From assembly GCA_964648415.1 (NCBI GenBank), contig CAZYOC010000254.1, positions 1 to 6,427 of the forward strand: 6,427 nt of DNA. Direction: 5' to 3'. The notes below the pieces were generated by a model. It ran no database searches and was not told the origin of the DNA. It was given only the letters and a program-made list of their open reading frames with translations. The translations under genes and the position numbers were made by a program. Position 1 is the stretch's first letter, and each line of letters opens with the position of its first letter. Of this stretch, positions 1 to 4,383 are shown in pieces. Source of the DNA: G963669175 sp964648415 (GTDB taxonomy: Bacteria; Electryoneota; Electryoneia; Electryoneales; Electryoneaceae).

Positions 1-2
1 GC

Positions 3-30
3 TCTCATTCCAGCGAAGGCTGGAATCCAG
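3..30 (+). repeat. REP-like hairpin repeat, copy 1
   Basis: The arms ATTCCAGC (7-14) and GCTGGAAT (19-26) pair perfectly around a GAAG loop, giving an 8-4-8 hairpin followed by CCAG. The 23 nt at 3-25 recur exactly, inverted, at 182-204. The downstream tail CAAGGTGCAAGAAT (about 33-46) recurs after another hairpin at 1856-1869, so the repeated unit is longer than the hairpin. Short palindromes ending in ATCCAG are widespread intergenic repeats in Pseudomonadota. They are usually moved by REP-associated transposases, none of which is encoded here. Confidence 0.8.
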
Positions 31-181
31 ACAAGGTGCAAGAATACAATAAGTTAGCAATCCAGAACCAGTGTTGTGTTCAATAGGACGTTTTCATAGT
101 TAACATATTGTAGTATATAGACATGACTGGATTCACGGCTGTCCCAAATTACGGGACACCGCAAGCTTCACTTCGTTCCGG

Positions 182-204
182 TTCCAGCCTTCGCTGGAAT
201 GAGA
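182..204 (-). repeat. REP-like hairpin repeat, inverted copy
   Basis: This is an exact 23-nt reverse complement of positions 3-25, with the same 8-4-8 stem-loop. The pair of opposed copies resembles a bacterial interspersed mosaic element, or the ends of a small non-autonomous element of about 200 bp. I see no clear target duplication outside the pair; the left side lies at the window edge. Confidence 0.8.
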
Positions 205-284
205 TTCCTCTCGCATACTGCGACAGTCGGATTGACACGAAGCAGAGGCGATGCTTCAGGAGAGAGTGAGCTTGGCAGGAGACC

Positions 285-314
285 TTGGCGAACACTCCTC
301 TCAACATGTATGTT
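285..314 (+). promoter_or_regulatory. Weak candidate promoter of the aminotransferase gene
   Basis: TTGGCG (285-290) and TATGTT (309-314) are separated by 18 nt, each matching four of six consensus positions. The implied transcript would have a leader of about 40 nt. The AT-rich pair at 91-119 is an alternative. Neither is convincing alone. Confidence 0.25.
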
Positions 315-359
315 ACAGAAAACAACATAATACACCCGTAAGGGACGTGGGGGCTGACC

Positions 360-1529
360 ATGAGCAAGCCAAACGAGTACCGTGATCTCAACTTCAAACC
401 GACCCTGTTCAACCAGATTGAAGAGGCCATCGCCGCCGCTTCCGACCCACGCCGACTCATCGCCTTGCATGTGGGCGACACCTGGTTTGACCTGCCGGAC
501 GAGCTGACCGTGCCCATGGAGAACGAACCCTGGAACGCACTCTTGTCCCGCTACGGCTCCACGCAGGGTGAAATCGAGCTCCGCCGGCGGCTCCACGAGA
601 AAGTGGTCACCAAGAACAAACTGCCTCTTTCCGGCCCCAAAGAGCTCCAACTGGTGTTCGGCGCCACCGGCGGGCTGTTCCTCGCCATGAAACGGCTGCT
701 GGAGCCCGGCGACGAGATCCTGACCCTCGCCCCCTACTGGGCCATCCTGAGGGTGGTGGCGTCCACGGCGGGGGCCAAACTGGTCGAGGTTCCCCTGTTC
801 GACCGGCTGCCCGCGCCGGAGGATCCGGCCGCGCTCGAGGCTCTGCTGGAGCCCTACCGCACGGAAAAAACCGCGGCCATCTATTTCAACAGCCCCAATA
901 ATCCGTCGGGCGTCCTGCTGCGTGAAGGTCACCTGCAAACCCTCGCCGACTATGCGAAAAAGCACAACCTCTGGGTGCTGTCCGACGAAGCCTACGAGGA
1001 CTTCATCTGGAATGACGAGCCGCACGTATCCATCGGCTCGCTGAAGGATATGTTCGAGCGGACCGTGTCCATTTACAGTATGTCGAAATCCTACGCCGCC
1101 GCCGGGTTGCGTCTGGGGTGCATCGCCGCACCGAAAGGTGTCATCGCCGCGCTCAATCCCACTCACGTCGGCGTGGGCTACGAACCCAACCGTCTCGCCC
1201 AGGTGCAGTGGATTCGTGGACTGGAACGCAGCGAGTCCGTCATCCCGAAACTGCATCGCGCCTATCGTGAGGGACGCCAGGCGGTGCTGGACAACTGCGA
1301 TGTGCCCTTCCTCGCGCCGGAAGGATCGTTCTACGTGTTCCTCGACCTGCGTGACAAATGGGCGGGGTTGACGGGAGAAGAGAAGCTCGAGCGCATGCTG
1401 AAGGCGGGCGTGGTGCTGTCGACCGGTGAGGCGTTCGGACACGATTACGACGGCTGGGCGCGGTTCTGCTACACCGCCGAGCCCCCGGAACTCATCGCCG
1501 AAGCGGCCAGGCGAGCGTCGAACTTGTAG
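360..1529 (+). CDS. PLP-dependent class I/II aminotransferase
   Basis: This is a 389-residue fold-type I aminotransferase, full length for the family. It should transfer an amino group between an amino acid and a 2-oxo acid in the cytosol. Family landmarks occur in order: YGSTQGEIELR (65-75), where relatives have the YxxxxGxxxLR segment; GATGG (101-105) for cofactor phosphate binding; NSPNNPSG (178-184), whose Asn181 should contact the PLP ring; SDEAYEDF (208-215) with Asp209 and Tyr212; SMSKSYAAAGLRLG (240-253) with Schiff-base Lys243 and Arg251; and Arg368 near the C-terminus, expected to hold the substrate carboxylate. The ATG is preceded by GTGGGGG about 6 nt upstream. The N-terminal GDTWFDLP replaces the more usual GEPDFDTP, so this is not a textbook AspC or AlaA. 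Substrate cannot be read from sequence. The gene stands alone, followed by 1 kb of non-coding repeats. Confidence 0.93.
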   Translation: MSKPNEYRDLNFKPTLFNQIEEAIAAASDPRRLIALHVGDTWFDLPDELTVPMENEPWNALLSRYGSTQGEIELRRRLHEKVVTKNKLPLSGPKELQLVFGATGGLFLAMKRLLEPGDEILTLAPYWAILRVVASTAGAKLVEVPLFDRLPAPEDPAALEALLEPYRTEKTAAIYFNSPNNPSGVLLREGHLQTLADYAKKHNLWVLSDEAYEDFIWNDEPHVSIGSLKDMFERTVSIYSMSKSYAAAGLRLGCIAAPKGVIAALNPTHVGVGYEPNRLAQVQWIRGLERSESVIPKLHRAYREGRQAVLDNCDVPFLAPEGSFYVFLDLRDKWAGLTGEEKLERMLKAGVVLSTGEAFGHDYDGWARFCYTAEPPELIAEAARRASNL

Positions 1530-1574
1530 GGTCCACAAATTTCTGGTTTTCTGCTTTCCAGACTGTCCTTGGCG

Positions 1575-1726
1575 CCAGATCAGATGGTCGTGTCAGATCG
1601 TGAAGCGCGTCGGTGTGCGCTGGAGATCTGACACAGATGCGCCGCCAGTTTTACACCGTTGCGCTGCCAGGTCTCCGCAAACAACGCTAACGACCTGGCA
1701 GGACTGCAGGGCCACTGATCACCTGG
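1575..1726. other. Candidate structured element: three-way-junction fold
   Basis: Two strong stem-loops are enclosed by an outer helix. Stem 1 pairs GTGTCAGATC (1590-1599) with GATCTGACAC (1625-1634), 10 perfect pairs, with an inner AGCGC/GCGCT stem (1604-1608 with 1617-1621). Stem 2 pairs CTGCCAGGTC (1664-1673) with GACCTGGCAG (1692-1701), another 10 perfect pairs. The outer helix pairs 1575-1587 with 1712-1726: CCAG/CTGG, ATCAG/CTGAT and TGG/CCA, with small bulges. The structure starts 46 nt after the aminotransferase stop. No poly-T tract follows, so an ordinary terminator is unlikely. It may be a structured 3' UTR, a small RNA or a palindromic mobile remnant. I recognise no known family. 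Confidence 0.45.
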
Positions 1727-1762
1727 TATCCTGTTCCTCGGACTGTTGCAGTATCGAGAATA

Positions 1763-1792
1763 CTCTCATCCCAACGCAGGTGGGGATCCAGG
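1763..1792 (+). repeat. REP-like hairpin repeat, variant copy 2
   Basis: The arms ATCCC (1768-1772) and GGGAT (1783-1787) pair, with a further C-G pair around a GCAG loop. This keeps the 8-4-8 layout of the repeat at 3-30 with a different stem sequence. It shares CGCAGGTGGGGATCCAGG with the copy about 63 nt downstream. Confidence 0.75.
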
Positions 1793-1826
1793 GCCGATGC
1801 CGACGTGAAGTGTAACGTGTACGGTG

Positions 1827-1869
1827 CCTCATCCTCACGCAGGTGGGGATCCAGGCAAGGTGCAAGAAT
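1827..1869 (+). repeat. REP-like hairpin repeat, variant copy 3 with conserved tail
   Basis: ATCCTCAC (1831-1838) pairs with GTGGGGAT (1843-1850) around GCAG: eight pairs including one T-G wobble. The tail CAAGGTGCAAGAAT (1856-1869) matches the tail after the hairpin at 3-30, so these stems belong to one family although their arms differ. Structured repeat copy A begins within a few bases of this tail. Confidence 0.75.
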
Positions 1870-1872
1870 CAA

Positions 1873-2355
1873 ACATGCTGACAGCTCACTCCAAATTCAT
1901 TTCGCAACCCGCTGCCGGGGTTCGAGAATGTAATGTATTGATATGTGAGCCTCCCAGGGTTCGCGCCAAACCGACGGCGCTGAACCCTGGGCTAGTGGAT
2001 CGTTTCACGTGCTATGAGCGATATCTGTCCCGGGCAGCTTGTTGTGAGCAGAAAGATCTCAGATTGTCCAAAGCGATGAACACTGGCTGGTTTTTGCATG
2101 TGCCCAAAGTTGATCGCTGCCCGGGTCTAAACTAAAATCCGGCACGTAGTTACAGCTCTACTATAAACCCGGGCAGCGACCAGAAGAGAGCGAAAGAGGA
2201 TAGGGATTCGTTCATAGCAATGGCGACTATGTATCCAGGTGTCTCACGTCAAGCTGCCCGGGGCAAAACCCATCGTATCCGTCAGTTTATGTAAACCGAT
2301 CCACTAGGTCAGTGAACCACTTCCGTGGTTCTACGGAAATGCCCGAGCTGGATAA
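1873..2355 (+). repeat. Structured repeat copy A (split by an insertion)
   Basis: This is the first of three related copies (A here, B near 3253-3398, C near 4384-4486). It begins with ACATG..GACAG (1873-1884), then hairpin 1 with the GCAACCCGCTGCCGGGGTT core (1904-1922). Hairpin 2 pairs CCCAGGGTTC (1953-1962) with GAACCCTGGG (1982-1991) and GCGCC (1963-1967) with GGCGC (1976-1980) around AAACCGAC. It has 15 pairs and a single bulged T. Hairpin 3 pairs GAACCAC (2314-2320) with GTGGTTC (2325-2331) around TTCC. Hairpins 2 and 3 are separated by the 310-bp element at 1995-2304. The final segment has diverged: the GTGAA and CCGGG found in B and C are absent. No reading frame is shared between copies, so the conserved feature is structure, not protein. 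Confidence 0.75.
1993..2306. mobile_element. MITE-like palindromic insertion with TA target duplication
   Basis: The ends GTGGATCG (1995-2002) and CGATCCAC (2297-2304) are perfect terminal inverted repeats flanked by TA on each side (1993-1994, 2305-2306). The TTT..AC beyond them also matches, with one gap. Two nested inverted repeats lie inside: CCCGGGCAGCTTG (2029-2041) against 2250-2262, 13 of 13; and CGCTGCCCGGGT (2115-2126) against 2167-2178, 12 of 12. Removing the element and one TA restores a GGGCTA..GTGAACCAC junction that aligns without gaps to repeat copy C. It has no coding capacity. TA duplications are typical of IS630/Tc1-mariner elements, so a transposase of that type elsewhere in the genome is the likely mover (inference). 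Confidence 0.75.
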
Positions 2356-2408
2356 TTCGTACTTACAACAATCGGTAACTTCGTCGACAAGCCCGAGACA
2401 CGAACCCC

Positions 2409-2428
2409 ACTCCTCGGAGTTTCTTTTT
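2409..2428 (+). terminator. Weak terminator-like hairpin
   Basis: ACTCC (2409-2413) and GGAGT (2416-2420) are complementary and are followed by a T-rich tract. The loop would be only 2 nt unless the top pair opens, so the hairpin is marginal. It lies just upstream of the next promoter, where it could insulate that gene from read-through. Confidence 0.25.
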
Positions 2429-2443
2429 CCCTTCATCCACCTC

Positions 2444-2472
2444 TTGACCTTCCCTTGCCGGCAGGTTATACT
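2444..2472 (+). promoter_or_regulatory. Sigma-70-type promoter of the DUF4287-like gene
   Basis: TTGACC (2444-2449) and TATACT (2467-2472) are separated by exactly 17 nt. This is the best promoter match in the window, at five of six positions in each box. Transcription would start near 2479, leaving a leader of about 55 nt before the ATG at 2534. Confidence 0.7.
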
Positions 2473-2479
2473 CTAATAG

Positions 2480-2493
2480 TTAGGATCGCCTAA
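2480..2493. promoter_or_regulatory. Palindromic operator candidate (DtxR/IdeR-like arms)
   Basis: TTAGG and CCTAA flank a 4-nt ATCG centre, directly over the predicted transcription start. The arms and spacing match the core of the known DtxR/IdeR box (TTAGG-N4-CCTAA). No iron or manganese gene is nearby, and a 10-position match can arise by chance. Repression by a metal-dependent regulator is only a possibility. Confidence 0.3.
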
Positions 2494-2533
2494 TCTTCAA
2501 CAGAAGCAACTGGACACCAACGAGGAGGCAGAT

Positions 2534-3151
2534 ATGGCGTGGACATCGGAAGGCTTGCATGAGCAGGCGCGCCGCAACCTGGCGCAGCGCACTGGAAAGA
2601 GTTTCGAGGAATGGCGCGAGCTGGCCATACAGTCGAAGCTCACCGACTCCGTCCGCTTAAGCAAACATTTGGAAAAGAAAGGTCTTGGCCCGCAACTGGC
2701 TTGGATGGTGGCGTATGATGTGTTTGAAAACAACAACTACCACCGTCACGAGAAGACTCCCGGCGAGATTCTGCATACAACGTATCCCGGCGAAGGAAAC
2801 GACCAGCGCCGCAACATGGTCAAGCGGCTGGTCCGGATCGCCATGACATTCGGTGTGGATGTTCGTGCGCGATACGAGGAAGAAAAAGTGACGTTGAAGC
2901 GTTACCGTCCCTTCCTCGAGATCCGGCCGGGCGCGGGCAACGGGCTTGAGCTTCGGCTGCCGGTGGCGCCGTCCAACGGCAACGGCCGCGTGAAGAAAGT
3001 CAACGGCCTGGCTGATGGGCTGACGTCACAAGTGGAACTGGCGTCGCCCGACCAGATCAACGACGACCTGATTGCCCTGATGCGGCGCGCATACCGGGAG
3101 GATATGGATCTCTTCCCCTACCATCTCCAGGAGCAGCACCGCATCACCTGA
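2534..3151 (+). CDS. DUF4287/DUF5655-like protein of unknown function
   Basis: This 205-residue soluble protein has no signal peptide or membrane segment. Residues about 12-63 contain RRNLAQRTGKSFEEW, then KHLEKKGLGPQLAWMVAYD, resembling DUF4287 (a TGK-hydrophobic-EEW helix followed by a helical LxxxxGLGxxxAxxxA segment). Residues about 105-190 contain VTLKRYRPFLEIRPG, a strand with LELRLPV, and a closing SPDQINDDLIALMRRAYRED helix. This resembles DUF5655, often found behind DUF4287. No catalytic motif is evident and the biochemical role is unknown. The ATG at 2534 follows a strong Shine-Dalgarno GAGGAGG (about 2521-2527), and a near-consensus promoter precedes it. It appears monocistronic, with repeats on both sides. 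Domain names rest on my recall of the families, not a search. Confidence 0.85.
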   Translation: MAWTSEGLHEQARRNLAQRTGKSFEEWRELAIQSKLTDSVRLSKHLEKKGLGPQLAWMVAYDVFENNNYHRHEKTPGEILHTTYPGEGNDQRRNMVKRLVRIAMTFGVDVRARYEEEKVTLKRYRPFLEIRPGAGNGLELRLPVAPSNGNGRVKKVNGLADGLTSQVELASPDQINDDLIALMRRAYREDMDLFPYHLQEQHRIT

Positions 3152-3252
3152 ACAGGGTGAGGCCAGATAGCCCGGTTATTCCACGAGTACTTATGCTTCG
3201 TCAATTTAACCCTTGATATAGAATCGGTTTAAAGGTTTTTCGGCTTTGAATC

Positions 3253-3398
3253 ACATGACGACAGTTTGTTGTCGTTTTATGCAACCCGCTGCCGGGGTTG
3301 AAGGATCTGGTAAACCTGTCCCCAAGGTTCGCGCCAAACGAACGGCGCTATGGCAGAGAACCACCCCCGTGGTTCCTTCGTGAAATATCCGGGATAGG
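3253..3398 (+). repeat. Structured repeat copy B
   Basis: It starts with ACATGACGACAG (3253-3264), which matches copy A at 1873-1884 in 10 of 12 positions. A variable stretch of about 16 nt follows. Hairpin 1 pairs CAACCC (3282-3287) with GGGTTG (3295-3300). Hairpin 2 keeps the inner GCGCC (3331-3335) and GGCGC (3344-3348) around AAACGAAC. The outer 5' arm CCCCAAGGTTC has lost its partner, because about 10 nt present in copies A and C are missing after 3348. Hairpin 3 pairs GAACCAC (3358-3364) with GTGGTTC (3369-3375) around CCCC, followed by TTCGTGAAATATCCGGG. The copy lies between the DUF4287-like and nitrilase genes, upstream of the likely nitrilase promoter, so it need not be part of that mRNA. 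Confidence 0.75.
3258..3278 (+). terminator. Possible weak terminator after the DUF4287-like gene
   Basis: ACGACA (3258-3263) pairs with TGTCGT (3270-3275) and is followed by three more T residues. The stem is short and AT-containing. It overlaps the 5' segment of repeat copy B, so it may belong to that element instead. Confidence 0.3.
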
Positions 3399-3402
3399 CC
3401 AC

Positions 3403-3438
3403 CAGGATGAGCCCCCGGCGAGGGGACTCATCCTGTTT
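3403..3438 (+). terminator. Very stable hairpin, terminator-like
   Basis: CAGGATGAG (3403-3411) pairs with CTCATCCTG (3427-3435), nine perfect pairs. After one C-A mismatch, CCCC (3413-3416) pairs with GGGG (3422-3425) around a 5-nt loop. Only TTT then C follows, so the U-tract is short for an intrinsic terminator. It sits 5 nt after copy B and upstream of the nitrilase promoter, a fitting place to end transcripts from the DUF4287-like gene or from the repeat itself. Confidence 0.5.
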
Positions 3439-3480
3439 CGTAAGGAGAGGCTCCGGCTGCGGATTCGTTCGTAGCATTTA

Positions 3481-3509
3481 TTGTACTCAACCTTCCAAGT
3501 CCGTATTCT
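3481..3509 (+). promoter_or_regulatory. Candidate promoter of the nitrilase-like gene
   Basis: TTGTAC (3481-3486) and TATTCT (3504-3509) are separated by exactly 17 nt, matching four and four of six consensus positions. A start near 3516 leaves a leader of about 30 nt that contains the GGGAG ribosome site (3537-3541). Confidence 0.5.
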
Positions 3510-3547
3510 GTAAGGCGAATCGTGGAACGCACAACCGGGAGCACGTC

Positions 3548-4366
3548 ATGGACAGCAGACGGGAGTTGAAACGGATCGGGTACGCTCAATTTGCGCCGGA
3601 GTTTGGTGAGGGCGATCTGAACCGCAAGGTGATTACCCGCTTCACGGAGGCGGCCAAGGCGGCGGACCTGCTGGTCTTCCCGGAGCTGTGCGTCAGCGGC
3701 TATGATTTCAAGGACAAGGATGAGCTGGCCGACCTGGCGGAACCGTTTGAGAGCGGGCCTACCTCGCGTACCGCACTGGAACTGGCTGAGAAGTATCACA
3801 TCACGCTGGTGGTGGGTTATCCGGAGCGTGACGGCGACGCGTTGTACAACTCCTGCCTGCTGGCCCAACCGGGCGGCAAGATCGCCAACTACCGCAAGAT
3901 TCAGCTTTTCAGCCGCGAGACGTTGATCTTCACACCCGGCGACACTCCCCCGCCCGTCATCGATACCCCCGCCGGAAAAGTCGGCCTGATGATCTGTTTC
4001 GACTGGGTCTACCCGGAAATCGCCCGTCTGCTGGCGGTGAAGGGCGCTCAGATCCTGGCGCACCCCTCCAACCTGGTGCTGCAATACTGTCAGCGCGCCA
4101 TGTTCGCCCGGAGCGTGGAAAACGGCGTCTTCTCCATCACCTGCAACCGGTACGGGACCGAAGAACGCACCGACCGCAGCCTGACCTTCACCGGCTATTC
4201 GCAGATTCTGGACCCTGAAGGCAAGTTGCTGATGCAGGCGCGTAGCGATGAGCACCACGTGGGCGTGGTCGAGGTGGACCTTGCGCAGGCCGATGACAAG
4301 CGGATGACCGAACACAACCACCTGATGGAAGGCCGGCGCACCGATCTCTATGGTGGGCTTATCTGA
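3548..4366 (+). CDS. Nitrilase-superfamily carbon-nitrogen hydrolase
   Basis: This is a 272-residue cytosolic C-N hydrolase, full length for single-domain members. The Glu-Lys-Cys triad is complete: Glu46 in VFPELCVSGYDF (43-54), Lys117 in NYRKIQLF (114-121) and Cys150 in GLMICFDWVYPEIAR (146-160). The accessory Glu124 follows the lysine. HPSN, shortly after the cysteine motif, and a C-terminal GRRTDLYGG also fit the family. Such enzymes hydrolyse linear amides or omega-amides through a cysteine thioester. The exact substrate (amide, carbamoyl or nitrile) cannot be inferred. I chose the ATG at 3548 because GGGAG lies 6 nt upstream and the family-like IGYAQFAPEFG begins ten residues in. The in-frame ATG at 3407 would add 47 unrelated residues encoded by hairpin and promoter DNA. 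The downstream gene is convergent, so this is a one-gene unit. Confidence 0.92.
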   Translation: MDSRRELKRIGYAQFAPEFGEGDLNRKVITRFTEAAKAADLLVFPELCVSGYDFKDKDELADLAEPFESGPTSRTALELAEKYHITLVVGYPERDGDALYNSCLLAQPGGKIANYRKIQLFSRETLIFTPGDTPPPVIDTPAGKVGLMICFDWVYPEIARLLAVKGAQILAHPSNLVLQYCQRAMFARSVENGVFSITCNRYGTEERTDRSLTFTGYSQILDPEGKLLMQARSDEHHVGVVEVDLAQADDKRMTEHNHLMEGRRTDLYGGLI

Positions 4367-4383
4367 AAGAAACCGATTCTTTG

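Larger units (their letters stand above)
1..359. other. Intergenic region upstream of the aminotransferase
   Basis: No gene is supported here. The segment holds two REP-like hairpins in opposite orientation (3-30 and 182-204) around an AT-rich core. The core contains a promoter-like pair, TTTTCA at 91-96 and TATATA at 114-119 with a 17-nt spacer. A small hairpin follows, TGTCCC (140-145) with GGGACA (153-158). From 205 to 359 the sequence is unremarkable apart from AACAT/ATGTT arms around 303-314 and the G-rich ribosome site before the aminotransferase start. Antisense reading frames across this stretch are shadows. Confidence 0.6.
1530..2533. other. 1-kb non-coding, repeat-rich intergenic region
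   Basis: No convincing gene lies here. The open frames that cross it (for example 1824-2135 +) run through hairpins and repeats, lack ribosome sites and resemble no family I know. In order it holds a candidate three-way-junction structure (1575-1726), two REP-like hairpins (1763-1869), the 5' part of structured repeat copy A (1873-1992), a MITE-like insertion (1995-2304), the 3' part of copy A (2307-2355), a weak terminator-like hairpin, and the promoter of the next gene. Base composition is visibly more AT-rich than the flanking genes. Confidence 0.75.
3152..3547. other. Intergenic region with structured repeat and nitrilase promoter
   Basis: This holds a short stem-loop (3258-3275), structured repeat copy B (3253-3398), a very strong hairpin (3403-3435), a small GGAG-AGG-CTCC hairpin (3444-3454) and the promoter of the next gene. 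The stretch 3152-3250 is AT-rich; I see only a weak TATAGA (3217-3222) there and no gene. Confidence 0.6.

Noticed and set aside
168..1538. Long minus-strand open frame (456 codons) over the aminotransferase gene
   Set aside because: It is antisense to a clearly recognisable enzyme with all its catalytic residues, and its translation resembles no family. GC-rich codons commonly leave such frames open.
1590..1634. Intrinsic terminator for the aminotransferase gene
   Set aside because: The stem is strong but is followed by AGATGCGCC with no run of T residues, and it is embedded in a larger symmetrical fold.
1763..1869. Possible CRISPR array from the two similar hairpin repeats
   Set aside because: Only two adjacent units are present, with imperfect repeats, REP-like structure, related copies elsewhere in other contexts and no cas gene.
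1824..2135. Small plus-strand ORF of 103 codons in the 1-kb spacer
   Set aside because: It begins inside a REP-like hairpin, runs through copy A and ends in the MITE. It therefore joins three unrelated elements and has no ribosome site.
3407..3547. Upstream in-frame ATG extending the nitrilase-like protein by 47 residues
   Set aside because: The extension is encoded by hairpin and promoter DNA, has no Shine-Dalgarno site, and looks nothing like the family N-terminus. The ATG at 3548 has GGGAG at good spacing.
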